From: Malachius bipustulatus
Taxonomy: Eukaryota; Arthropoda; Insecta; Coleoptera; Melyridae
Direction: 5' to 3'
Assembly: GCA_910589415.1 (NCBI GenBank)
Contig: OU342632.1
Span: forward strand, 54,549,341-54,613,340
DNA: 64,000 nucleotides
This document shows, piece after piece, positions 22,428 to 32,815 of this stretch. The position numbers and the translations under genes are program-made. The stretch's first letter is position 1; each line of letters starts with the position of its first letter. The notes beneath the pieces were generated by a model. The model was not told where the DNA came from. It worked only from the letters and a program-made list of their open reading frames with translations, and did no database searches.

Positions 22428-24921
22428 CAACTTATTGGTAGGTCCCCCACTTCAAAAGGACATAACGACAATTTTGTTGAATTTTCGAATCCACAAAGTG
22501 GTGTTTACATCGGACATTCGACAAATGTATCGGCAAATTTTAGTGGCCGACCATCATCAAGATTTTCAAAAAATTCTTTGGAGATTTTCGGCAAGTGATC
22601 CGATGTCTGTTTATAAACTTTCTACGGTAACATATGGGGTTTCTTCCAGTCCATATCTTGCGATGCGTGTTTTGTTACAATTAGCCAGTGACGATGGTAG
22701 TGATTTTGCCAAAGCCGTCGAAATTATTCAGACATCAATTTACGTAGACGATGTGGTGAGTGGTGCTTCTTCGGTGGAGGAAGCATTGAAAGTTCAGAAG
22801 CAATTAATTGGTCTATTCAGTAAAGGTGGTTTTGAATTGCGCAAATGGTCCAGCAATGCACCTCAGTTACTTCAAGGTGTTCCTACTAATTCACAACAAC
22901 CGTGTATGTTCAATGATGGTGGTGTAAATTCATTCAAAGTGTTAGGTTTAATGTGGTGCCCTCGATCGGACTCGTTTTCTTATAACATTAATATCGTTCC
23001 TCGTATCGCTACGAAACGTAACGTTCTATCTGATGTAGCACGTATCTATGATCCTTTGGGTGCTGTGTGTCCAGTGACTCTCTTAGCTAAGTATTTCGTG
23101 CAGGTAGCTTGGAAACTGAAGTTAGGCTGGGATGATCCATTACCAAAAGATCATTCAAATCTTTGGGGTAAATTCCAAGAACAACTTATAATGTTGAGTG
23201 AGTTGAGAATACCAAGGCGAGTGGCAAACGATGAGATGACGGTTGAAAAGTCCGAATTGCATGGTTTCTGTGATGCATCGGAGCATGGCTATGCAGCAGT
23301 GGTCTTCCTTAGACAGGTTATCGATTGTCAGAATGTACAGGTTTCCTTTGTGTGTGCAAAATCAAAGGTGGCTCCAATTAAAATTCTGTCGATTCCCAGA
23401 CTTGAATTGTGTGCTGCAGTACTCCTGTCTAAGTTACTAGAATTTATCATATCAACATATGATTCTAAATTTCGAATCGATAATGTATTCGCGTGGACAG
23501 ATTCATTCATTGTGTTAACATGGATTAAGTCGTGCCCCTCTAAATATAAAACATTTGTAGCTAATAGAATCTCTCAAATCCATGGGAAAATATCCCCTGA
23601 ATCGTGGCATCATGTTAGAGGGACAGATAATCCAGCGGATTGTGCTTCTCGCGGTCTTCTGCCTTCTATGTTAAAGGAACATCCTTTGTGGTGGAGTGGT
23701 CCCTTGTGGCTTAAACAGGGTGTCGAAAGTTGGCCACAAGTAGAACTGGCGTTGGGCAATAATGATGTGGAAGAAAAGAAAATTGTGTTGGTGTCTCAAG
23801 TTGCCTATAACAATTTTCATTACCTATTAGATCGTTTCTCATCTCTTCGTAAAATAAAGCGCATTGTTGGTTATTGTATGCGATTTATAAATAATTCCAA
23901 AGTGGCGAGAGATAACCGTGCTACAGGATCGTTAGAGGAAGGAGAATTACATAAGGCATTAATGATTCTAGTGAAAGAGGTTCAACGTGAAGTTTTCGTG
24001 AAGGAAATTGAAAATTTTCTTGGTGGTGTTCCGTGTTCTAAACCTTTTCGAAAACTAGCTCCATTTCTGGACGGGGACGGTGTTCTCAGGGTGGGCGGTA
24101 GGATCAGACATGCTGATCTTCCCTATGGTACGAAACATCCGGCCTTACTTCCTCGTTCACATCGTTTGACCGAACTGGTGATATCCGACGTACATGCTAA
24201 TCATCTTCATCCAGGTCTTAATAGTCTCCATTACTTGTTACTTCAAAACTTTTGGATCTTGTCCGCCAAACGTGCCATTAGACATGTGTTGTCTAAGTGC
24301 AATAGATGTTTCAGGGTGAAACCTGCAACTGTTTTCCCTTACATGAGTGATCTTCCTAGTGTGCGAGTATCCAAACTCAAACCTTTTTCTCATAGTGGGG
24401 TCGACTTTGCTGGCCCATATAAAGTGACAATGGGTAAATTCCGTGGTGTAAAATCAAGCAAGTCCTATGTGTGCTTATTCGTGTGCATGTCTGTCAAAGC
24501 AGTCCATTTGGAACTCGTTTCAGATTTATCATCAGAAGCCTTTCTTGGCGCACTGAGACGATTCATTGCTCGTCGAGGCAGATGCACCGATTTATACAGT
24601 GATCGTGGAACCAATTTTGTCGGTGCTAATAATACTCTGGTATCTTTAGCCAAAAATTGCGCGGAGCAACAGTGTATAAGGTGGCATTTCAATCCCCCAG
24701 CCAGTCCAAATTTCGGCGGTCTATGGGAGGCAGGAGTGAAATCGATGAAATTTCATCTCCAGCGAGTTATAGGCGATCAAGTGTTGACCTATGAAGAATT
24801 TAACACTTTTTTAGTGCAAGTGGAAGCAGTGATGAATTCTAGGCCTTTGTGCAGTGTGAGTAATGATCCGTCCGACTTGCAGCCTCTTACGCCAGGACAT
24901 TTTCTAACGTTGGACCCTTGA
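22410..24921 (+). pseudogene. pol: BEL-1 reverse transcriptase, RNase H and integrase
   Basis: The frame picks up at SGVSLNDNLLVGPPLQKD. Reverse transcriptase: FTSDIRQMYRQIL and the catalytic box SIYVDDVVSG (about 22,738). RNase H: HGFCDASEHGYAAVVF, then FAWTDSFIVLTW and the NPADCASRGL end. Integrase: HHCC finger (HPGLNSLHYL, CNRCFR) and core acids in VDFAGPY, LYSDRGTNFVG and LWEAGVKSMK. These activities make and insert the cDNA. The frame ends at a TGA after HFLTLDP, because one T appears lost at about 24,918. The C-terminus continues in the next frame. Confidence 0.92.
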
Positions 24922-25262
24922 CAGCACCTCCTGATGATAATGTTCTTGAGCTTAACGTGAATCGTTTACGTCGTTGGCAGTTGGTGCAGAAATGCCAACA
25001 AGGTTTTTGGAAACGTTGGCATAGTGAATATCTACATACTCTTCAGCAACGCTCCAAGTGGAACGTTCCTACCTCTACGCCAAATGTGGGTGCATTGGTT
25101 GTCATACGAGATGAAGCAACCCCACCTTTACAGTGGCGTCTTGGTAGGATTGTGAGTTTATTACCCGGGAAAGACCAGGTGTGTCGGGTCGCTAGGGTAA
25201 AAACTATGACAGGGGAAGTAGACAGACCGCTATCAAAGCTGTGTGCGTTGCCCAGTCAATAA
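24918..25262 (+). pseudogene. pol: BEL-1 Pol C-terminus (DUF5641-type)
   Basis: After the 1-nt frameshift the frame reads TAPPDDNVLELNVNRLRRWQ and a WKRWHSEYLHTLQQRSKW block. This is the conserved tail found after the integrase in BEL/Pao Pol. It stops at 25,260-25,262, about 250 bp before the polypurine tract. Confidence 0.88.
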
Positions 25263-25514
25263 AATGTAGATTTTCAACAAATCAGTTAGTCACATTTCGT
25301 TTTAGGTGTTCAGTGTTTAGTGTTTTCGTTTTAAATGACATAATCCTCGAAGATGTCAATGTGTAGGTATCTGTAATAAGATTAGGATTAGTTTTAATTA
25401 GGGTGTAGCAAGCAACAAAACTTTCTTGTGAGATTCAGACCAAGTATAACGATCCAATGTGGTGTCAAAGTGACGTACAGCCAATTATTATTTGTAAAAA
25501 TTCGTACCTCATTT

Positions 25515-25525
25515 GGTGGGCGGAA
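25515..25525 (+). other. BEL-1 polypurine tract
   Basis: GGTGGGCGGAA ends directly at the 3' LTR. It is nearly the same as the BEL-2 tract, so the two elements are related subfamilies. Confidence 0.8.
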
Positions 25526-25935
25526 TGTTCAGTCACGAGTTAAGTACGCAATTGCTTGCTTGGGGAGGCTTTCTGAACGATGCCACTTGGTCGGACAATG
25601 TGTAATTGCGTCACAAACATTGACGTATCCATAGTGACGAAAATTGTTTAATAACAAACAATATATATTTTTTGACTCCTTCTTCCCAAAAACGTCGTGG
25701 TGTAGAGACATTCAATAGAAGGAAGCAAGCAAAATTGTGCCGTGCACGGTGTGTTATAAGCAAGAACAAGCAGAGCCTTCACCAACCCCTCGGGCCCCGT
25801 GATCAGTGGTGTTTAAGGTGAGTCCTTTTCTTTAGTAGGCAATTATTGTATATCCAACCACCAGCCCCGAATTGAAGGGAAAACTCGTGTGAATTATTTG
25901 GAATAATAATAATTATTGTGTGTGTGTACGATTCA
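25526..25935 (+). repeat. BEL-1 3' LTR
   Basis: 410 bp matching 12,442-12,851, followed by the target duplication GTCAT. Confidence 0.95.
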
Positions 25936-26119
25936 GTCATATTACTCGATGTTAAAAGCAACAATTAATATCAAGCATAACATAGATATCAGCAAGTTTC
26001 CTAAATTACTGGCTTTTTGAAGCGAAAAAAAGACGACCATAAACGCAAAAAGATAAAATTGCTCACCGGAGACGAGGTTGAAAAATTTCTGGTACAAGCT
26101 CGAGACAACAAGTACTTAA
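25936..26119 (+). pseudogene. Crypton-like recombinase, fragment 3
   Basis: The recombinase frame continues after BEL-1: SYYSMLKATINIKHNIDISK, then KFPKLLAF. After a 1-nt shift near 26,017 it continues as FLKRKKDDHKRKKIKLLTGD and EVEKFLVQARDNKYL. LTGDEVEKFL is the usual start of the catalytic domain (compare LTxEExxKFL). The copia element cuts in right there. The catalytic R-H-R-Y residues are not found downstream. Confidence 0.65.
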
Positions 26120-26380
26120 TGTTGGATTCAGCTGTTCAAAAACACATAATGAAAGCAGCACGGGGATTCCCCTTCAAACTTAGCCGCGCGGTCGTGACGA
26201 TGAACTGAGAAGTTATAAATAGAACCCACAACGATTGTGGGTTTAATTCGGCCGCCGACTCTGGTATTGCAAGTACTAGTCGGTGACCGTGTATGAATTC
26301 ATCTTCTAAGTGCAGGATTGTTTATCGTGCTGAATAAATCATATTAAATAATTGTGGACTTTTATTGCTATAAATCTAAT
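26120..26380 (+). repeat. Copia 5' LTR
   Basis: 261 bp starting TGTTGGATTC, with TATAAATAG at about 26,213 as a possible TATA box and AATAAA at about 26,334. Followed at once by the primer site. Confidence 0.9.
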
Positions 26381-26397
26381 GGGTTATGGGCCCAGTG
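26381..26397 (+). other. Copia primer-binding site (internal tRNA-iMet type)
   Basis: GGGTTATGGGCCCAGTGC is complementary to the anticodon stem-loop of initiator tRNA-Met rather than to its 3' end. This half-tRNA priming is known for Drosophila copia. Confidence 0.75.
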
Positions 26398-26496
26398 CAT
26401 CGCGAAATTGTGACGAACTAAAGGTGCGAAAAAGAGTGTAAGAAAACTGCTCAACCGATTTAAAAGTGTTTGTGACTTCTGTGAATGCCATTAACT

Positions 26497-28512
26497 ATGG
26501 AAAACCTCAAAATGAAGAGAAACATTCAACCTTTCAACGGTGAAAATATAGTGTATGGAAATTTCGTATTCGTGCCCTTCTAGCTGAACTAAATGTTCTC
26601 AAAGTAATTGATGAAGAAATTCCCGAACAAGTCACCGATGCCTGGCAGAAAAAAGAACGAAACGCTAAGAGTGTCATAATTGAATATTTATCTGATTCTT
26701 TCCTTGGATTTGCGACTGCTGACCAAACAGCTAAAAGCATCCTTGAAAATTTAGATGGACGATGGACTATACGCACGAAAAAGTCTCGCCACCCAATTGG
26801 CCTTGCGAAAGAAATTACTAAGTCTTAAACTTCAAGGTGACACGCAATTAATAAACCATTTCACAGTATTCGAAGATCTGGTAATGGAACTGTTAGCAGC
26901 AGGAGCGAAATTAGAAGAAACGGATAAAGTGTCCCATCTACTTCTGACACTTCCCACAAGTTACGATGGAGTGATCACAGCGATTGAAACATTATCCGAA
27001 GATAATTTAACTTTGGCTTTTGTTAAAACTCGCCTTCTAGACCACGAAGTAAAATTGCGAGCTGGACAAAATGAAACCAGTTCAAAAGTCTTACACATTG
27101 AAGCCAGCAATAAAGTTTTGAATAAACCTCAATGGGAGTCATCAAAACGAAATAAACCTTACAAACCCAAATATTTTTCAAATGGAAAACCAACCACTAC
27201 AAGGAAATTTACGGGAACATCTAAATGTCATCACTGTGGCCGTAAGGGGCACCTGAAAAGGGATTGTTATTATTACAAAAGAAACTATAATAACAGTTAT
27301 CCTAACCGTGATCGGACAATACAGTCAGTACAAATACTGGAACAACCATCAACAGCAAATGGCTTTGCCTTCATGATGATGATGAATGGAAGTAATGGAA
27401 CTAAAGTAAAACAACCTGAGGTAAAAATTAGTTTCATTCTGGATTCGGGTGCATTGGACCATTTAGTCAACAGAGATGATTTGTTTATCACCTCTTCAAT
27501 CTTGAAGCCTCCGATGAAAATTTCAATTGCAAAGAAGAATGAGTTCATCACCGCAAACAAAAGGGGTACCATCCAGGTCATTAGCGACACAGGGATTCCA
27601 GGTGTACTGGAAGATGTCCTATATTGTCCGGAAGTCCCGTACAACCTACTCTCAGTAAGAAAAATGCCACAAGCTGGAATGACCATAATATTCAACAAAC
27701 AGGGTGTTCAAATAACAAAAGGTAGTAAAACGCTACTGAAGGGTAAGTTATTGAACAGTTTAATAATTGTTGATTTATTGGTCAATAAAAATTCAGTAGA
27801 CTCAGTTGTATATAGTAGTACAATAAATAAGGAATACAAATTGTGGCATAACCGGTTGGGACATATAGGGCAAGCTAAATTCTTAGAGATGAAAAATAAA
27901 CATCTGGTTGAAGATGTAGGTCAGATAGATTATGTTACACCAAACGGAAATTTATGTGAAGCTTGCATTAACGGTAAACAAGCCAGATTACCATTTTCAA
28001 AAGGTAAAGACAAGAGCCACATCAGAAGACCCTTATTTATTGTACATTCAGATGTTTGTGGTCCAATCACTCCTTCTACTATGGACAATAAAAATTATTT
28101 TGTAATCTTTGTAGATGAGTACACTCATTATTGCACTACATACTTAATAGCATATAAATCACAAGTATATTCAGTATTCAAAGACTACGTTTTAAAAAGT
28201 GAAAACCACTTTAATTTAAAAGTAGTTCACTTATATTATTGTGATAACGGGGGTGAATACTTATCAAACGAAATGAAGAATTTTTGTACCCAAAAAGGCA
28301 TTAGTTTTCACCTGACTGTCCCACGGACGCCAAACTTGAATGGTGTTAGTGAGAGAATGAATAGGACAATAACAGAAAAAGCCCGTGCAATGCTAAACGG
28401 GGCTGCCTTAGAAAAGTGTTTCTGGGGTGAAGCAGTTCTAACTGCTACATATCTCATAAATATGAGTCCTACCAAAGCAATAAAAGTTAATAAGACACCA
28501 TTCGAATTGTGA
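26497..28512 (+). pseudogene. gag-pol: Copia Gag, protease and integrase
   Basis: Gag starts at ATG 26,497. A 1-nt loss near 26,545 and a 7-bp tandem duplication of GATGGAC at about 26,754 shift the frame. From 26,755 the frame is open for 585 codons: Gag (UBN2-type, LATQLALRKKLLSLKL), a CCHC knuckle (CHHCGRKGHLKRDC), protease (FILDSGALDHLVN), GAG-pre-integrase (LWHNRLGHIGQAKFLEM) and the DDE integrase core (HSDVCGPITP, YCDNGGEYLS, ERMNRTITEKARAML). The frame ends at a TGA (28,510-28,512) replacing a Trp codon in the ELWHNKKP-like motif. Confidence 0.92.
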
Positions 28513-29536
28513 CATAATAAAAAGCCCATGCTAAAGTATTTAAGGGTTTTCGGTTCAACTGTGTACATTCATAATAAAACACAGAAATCCAAATTTGATG
28601 AAAGATCTTTTAAAGGTATACTGGTGGGATACGAACCGAATGGCTATAAAGTGTGGAACACTAAAGCTGATAAGTTCATTGTAGCACGAGATGTTCTCGT
28701 AGATGAAGTTAATTTCTTGGAGTCGAGACCAAGAAGGAATTCGGAAGGGGTTAGCAAAAACGCCCAAAATGAGCCATGTAGAAAATCAGTAAAAGTAGAT
28801 GAGTCAGGTGAAGTTAAAAATGTCAATCAGCCTGAGAGTATGGCTGGGTCACGTACAAATAATTCTTCAGAAAATGAAAAATCTGATGGTTTGAGAAGGA
28901 GTGATAGGATAAAAGAACTTCCCATAGTTAATTATAGGGAAGAGAATGTTCAAGGTGAATATCTAACGTGTGCAATAACAATAAACGATAAAATTCCTGG
29001 TTCATATTCAGAAGTTAGGGATCGAGATGATAGAGTTAACTGGGAAATTGCAATAAAGGATGAACTAGATTCTCTTTCATTAAATAAGACCTGGTCTTTA
29101 GTCCAGAAACCTCCGAACAAAAACATTATAGATAGTAAATGGGTATTTACGATTAAAAATGATGAGTTTGGAAACCCAGTCAGGTATAAAGCTAGACTTG
29201 TTGCTCGAGGTTTTAATCAAGAATATTTAGAAGATTATACTGAAACTTTTGCACCTGTGGCAAGAATTTCAAGTTTCAGGTTTATCATTGCATTTGCAAA
29301 TCAATTTAATTTATTGATACATCATAATATGGATGTAAAAACTGCCTTTTTGAATGGAGTATTAAGAGAGGAATTATATGAAAGTTCCTGAAGGGGTAAA
29401 ATGCAAGAGCAATCAGGTTTGTAAATTGCATAAAGCCTTGTACGGATTAAAACAGGCAGCAAGATGTTGGTATGAAACATTTGAACTGGCATTGAAAGAG
29501 AAAGGCTTTACAAACTCATCTGTCGATCCTTGTATC
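28513..29536 (+). pseudogene. pol: Copia integrase C-terminus and reverse transcriptase, part 1
   Basis: The same frame continues after the TGA: LKYLRVFGSTVYIHNKTQKS, the chromodomain-like linker, then RVT_2: WSLVQKPPNKNIIDSKWVF, ARLVARGFNQEYLEDYTETF and MDVKTAFLNGVL. A 2-nt loss near 29,382 shifts to the frame with LHKALYGLKQAARCWY. The sequence is cut by a hairpin element within the DPCIY codons. Confidence 0.9.
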
Positions 29537-29538
29537 TA

Positions 29539-30285
29539 CCGTGTGTCCCCGGATAGGTGAAACGACTCTTATATAAGACAAAAATTTTTTGATTTTAATT
29601 TTAATTTTTGGGGGTTATGCCCTGCTTGGCTAAAGAATAATTTCTAACAAAATTTTAGTTTTGAAAAATCAAGCATGCCTTGGAAATTTCCAAGAAACCG
29701 GTTTTTCTGTTGAGTAAAGTGCCTGTTATGTGGCAAAAACGACAAAATGTTATTTGAAAAAGTTGTCCAGAATCAACATTTAGGTCCGTATACCAAATTT
29801 CAAAATCATAAGCCAACTTTAATTTTTTTAATTTATTTTTATGTTTTTTTTTCACAAATCAAAGAATTTCATTTTGTAACAAAGACTGATATTGACAGAT
29901 TGCTATTGCTATGGGTACAATTTGGTTTTTCCATGGCAGTCATTGTTACAAAATGAAATTCTTTGATTTGTGAAATAAAACATAAAAATAAATTTAAAAA
30001 ATTAAAGTTGGCCTATGATTTTGAAATTTGGTATACGGACCTAAATGTTGATTCTGGACAACTTTTTCAAATAACATTTTGTCGTTTTTGCCACATAACA
30101 GGCACTTTACTCAACAGAAAAACCGTTTTCTTGGAAATTTCCAAGGCATGCTTGATTTTTCAAAACTAAAATTTTGTTAGAAATTATTCTTTAGCCAAGC
30201 AGGGCTGAACCCCAAAAAATTAAAATTAAAATCAAAAAAATTTTGTCTTTTATAAGAGTCGTTTCACTTATCCGGGGACACACGG
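29539..30285. mobile_element. 747-bp hairpin (foldback) MITE, copy 1
   Basis: The ends CCGTGTGTCCCCGGATAGG and its inverse are flanked by TA duplications (29,537-29,538 and 30,286-30,287). Nearly the whole element folds back: arms of about 340 bp around a short unique centre with CAGATTGCTATTGCTATGGG. No transposase is present. Removal with one TA restores the copia reading frame. A second copy is at 61,195-61,938. Confidence 0.9.
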
Positions 30286-30287
30286 TA

Positions 30288-31276
30288 TATTTTAGATAAA
30301 GGAGAAATAAGTAGAAATATATATGTGGTACTTTATGTTGATGATCTTGTTATAGTAACAGCTGATATGAGTGCAATGAATAATTTCAAGAGGTATTTAA
30401 TGACCAAATTTAGAATGGCAGATTTAAAAGAAATCAAACTGTTCCTAGGGATTAAATTGGAACGATCAAGTAATAAAATTACTCTAGATCAAAGCCAATA
30501 TTTAAGAACAGTGTTGACTAAATTCGGAATGCAAGACTGTAAAGCTGTCGGTACGCCTTTACCGAATAGATTAAATTACGAAGCACTTGAGTCTGAAGAG
30601 AGTATCAATGCTCCCTGCCGAAACTTACTAGGTTGCCTAATGTATGTAACAGTGTGTACTCGTCCTGATCTGAGCACAGCTGTTAATATTTTAAGTAGGT
30701 ATACTAATAAAAATAATAAAGAATTATGGCAATGTTTAAAGCGTGTTGTTAGATACATCAAAGGGTCTCTGGATCTCAAATTGACATACAAAAAAGGGGA
30801 ATCTGATGTCATATTGAGTGGGTATGTTGACGCGGATTCGGGAAGTAATGAAACAGATAGACGAAGCACTACTGGTTACCTGTTCAAATTATTTGAATCT
30901 AGTACAATCAGTTGGAATACGAGAAGGCAGGCATCTGTGGCTGTATCATCCACAGAGGCAGAATATATGGCCTTGTTTGAAGCGGTTCGAGAAGCAATTT
31001 GGTTAAAATCGCTAGCAAAAAGTATAAACTTGCATATGCTAAATCCTATTATTATCTATGAAGACAATAATGGTTGTATTAGTATTACAAATAATCCAAC
31101 AAATCATAAGAGGTCAAGACATTGATATCAAATATCATTTCACTAGAGAACAAATTGAAAATAAGGTTATTCAATTGAACTATATTCCTACAGGTCAACA
31201 GCTTGCAGATGGACTGACTAAACCATTACCTCCAGTCACTTTTCTGAAGATGAGGTGTGGAATGGGCCTTGAGTGA
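30288..31276 (+). pseudogene. pol: Copia reverse transcriptase, part 2, and RNase H
   Basis: The frame resumes and shows the catalytic box LYVDDLVIVTAD (about 30,334). It continues through KLFLGIKLERS and DLSTAVNILSRYT to the RNase H domain: GYVDADSGSNETDRRSTTGY, STEAEYMALFEAVREAIWL and YEDNNGCISI. A 2-nt loss at about 31,124 moves the end to another frame (DIKYHFTREQIENKVIQLNY, GQQLADGLTKPLP). The coding region stops at 31,276. Confidence 0.9.
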
Positions 31277-31519
31277 AAAGTAGAAACTAATTTGCTAAAT
31301 ATAATACTATAAAATAATGAATATAAGCATATGAGAGATCACCGTTTTCTGTTGTAAATGATAATATGTACTATACAGTGTGTAAATGGTCTGATTGGGT
31401 TTTTCCTGGTTTTCCCATATCCTTTGCAGCAAATGCTGGACCATATGTTTTCGTTGCCAGAAGGCATGAAGAAGATGAATTCATTTCATATTCTTTCATG
31501 ATTTATTTTTGAGGGGGCG

Positions 31520-31780
31520 TGTTGGATTCAGCTGTTCAAAAACACATAATGAAAGCAGCACGGGGATTCCCCTTCAAACTTAGCCGCGCGGTCGTGACGA
31601 TGAACTGAGAAGTTATAAATAGAACCCACAACGATTGTGCGTTTAATTCCGCCGCCGACTCTGGTATTGCAAGTACTAGTCGGTGACCGTGTATAAATTC
31701 ATCTTCTAAGTGCAGGATTGTTTATCGTGCTGAATAAATCATATTAAATAATTGAGGACTTTTATTGCTATAAATCTAAT
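31520..31780 (+). repeat. Copia 3' LTR
   Basis: 261 bp like the 5' LTR, preceded by the purine tract GAGGGGGCG. Confidence 0.9.
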
Positions 31781-32181
31781 GCCTAATAATGAAGTTATCG
31801 TAATAATCGTTTTATAAAAATAATTTTTAAGAATTTATATTTTGAGGTGGCATTAATTTTTGAAGTTATTCATCTCTGTCTGTTCAAGTTCAACTAGTTC
31901 ATCTATTTCTGATATCAATAATCGTGTATTTAGTTTGGTTAACTGTAACAATGTGAACATTACTTGTCATTTCAATTCAACAAATAAAGATTAATGTTAC
32001 TTTGAATATTAATGTTAAATAGAAACGTACCATACGTTTTATTTGTACCTTAAATCCCTAGGGATTTTAACTGCCACTTTATATCCCTTGGGACTAAAAG
32101 TGACACTTTAGTCTCTAACATGTGAGACTAAAGTGACCACTTTAGTCTCGGAATTGCAAAAATGTCTTTTATTATACATAC
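31781..32181. other. Right end of the Crypton-like element, non-coding
   Basis: No gene. It contains palindromic clusters of ACTAAAGTG/CACTTTAGT at about 32,090-32,150 and a GGAATTGCAAAAA box. Both are also seen near the left end (about 10,575-10,680). The TATAT direct repeat follows at 32,182. Confidence 0.6.
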
Positions 32182-32554
32182 TATATTACTTTAAGTTGAT
32201 AATATCCCTTTCTAATGCACTCAGTGACATGTCTCTTGAACCGCATCGAGCAATCAAATATTACCCCCAGGTTCCTGGCTTCTGGGACAACCCACATTTA
32301 TCGTAAACGCTGGCGAGATAACGTCAACCAAACGCAGAGGACCATTAAGTAAAATCTTAATTTTTGATTTATTTACAGACAGATAGTTACCCTTAGCATA
32401 ATCAATCAACGCTTTAACATCTCGTTCTATAAAATCGATTGTAAACCGCATGCTGTCCCGATGAGAAGAGTGATATATATAAGAGTGTGTCATCTGCATA
32501 TAGGTGGACAGAGTAAGATTATTTAATACATTTTGGCAGCGTAAAGTTATAAAG
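32182..32554 (-). pseudogene. LINE-A segment 2: middle of reverse transcriptase
   Basis: The minus-strand frame starts with YFITLRCQNVLNNLTLSTY and continues SSHRDSMRFTIDFIERDVKA, YLSVNKSKIKILL, then after a frameshift GVIFDCSMRFKRHVTECI. It is the palm/thumb part of a jockey/CR1-like RT. The YADD box is decayed (TYMQMTHSY). The right edge joins segment 1 in frame when the foldback element is removed. Confidence 0.8.
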
Positions 32555-32577
32555 TATACAGGGTTATTCACGGTATA

Positions 32578-32603
32578 TCAATCAATCAATCAATCAATCA
32601 ATC
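32578..32603 (-). repeat. LINE-B 3' tetranucleotide tail
   Basis: Six to seven ATCA units, reading TGAT on the coding strand. This is a template-slippage tail marking the 3' end of the element. Confidence 0.85.
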
Positions 32604-32815
32604 TTTATTGTCCATTATCAGGTACAAAAGTGTACATATGGAAAGTCAACTTCACCATTACAGTATTATATGTACTTAAAATAAAACAAAAAAAGATCAC
32701 AAAACAAAACAAAACAGCAGCAACTTAACAAATAAAATGCCTATGCACACATTCATATTGCATTACAACACTTGTCAAATATGTGATCTAATAACATGGG
32801 CAGGACAAATATAAT

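Larger units (their letters stand above)
12442..25935 (+). mobile_element. BEL/Pao LTR retrotransposon BEL-1
   Basis: A complete LTR element with two 410-bp LTRs that start TGTTCAG and end in CA, flanked by the 5-bp target duplication GTCAT (12,437-12,441 and 25,936-25,940). By eye the LTRs differ at 3 positions. Internal parts: a candidate primer site, gag-pol on the + strand, a polypurine tract, and a second BEL element (14,181-21,139) inserted in the opposite direction. Without BEL-2 it would be about 6.5 kb, normal for this superfamily. Two frameshifts in pol make it non-functional. Confidence 0.95.
26120..31780 (+). mobile_element. Ty1/copia LTR retrotransposon
   Basis: Two 261-bp LTRs (26,120-26,380 and 31,520-31,780) differ at 4 positions by eye. 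A copia-type primer site, a full set of copia domains in the order Gag-protease-integrase-RT-RNase H, and a polypurine tract are present. The coding region is damaged by at least four frameshifts, one stop and one inserted hairpin element (29,539-30,285). No good target duplication is visible; the right flank seems to lack the recombinase sequence expected there, so a deletion at that junction is likely. Confidence 0.93.
10577..32181 (+). mobile_element. Crypton-like tyrosine-recombinase element, broken by three later insertions
   Basis: The direct repeat TATAT (10,572-10,576 and 32,182-32,186) brackets an insertion in LINE-A. After removing the foldback, BEL and copia insertions, about 1.07 kb remains. 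It holds an upstream region, the start of a tyrosine-recombinase-like frame (10,848-26,119 in three pieces) and a non-coding right end (31,781-32,181). There are no clear terminal inverted repeats. Both ends contain several ACTAAAGTG motifs and a TTTTTGCAATTCCG box. Short direct repeats without TIRs fit the Crypton mechanism, in which a circular intermediate is inserted by the recombinase. The catalytic half of the gene is missing, so this copy is non-autonomous or deleted. The class is inferred; the insertion boundaries are seen in the sequence. Confidence 0.65.

Noticed and set aside
26115..26121. TAATG as copia target duplication
   Set aside because: TG belongs to the LTR in both copies, so the apparent match at 31,777-31,781 includes LTR bases. 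No consistent 5-bp duplication remains.
29655..30169. Short open frames repeated at 61.4 kb
   Set aside because: They are part of the hairpin MITE arms, have no protein similarity, and read on both strands owing to the foldback.
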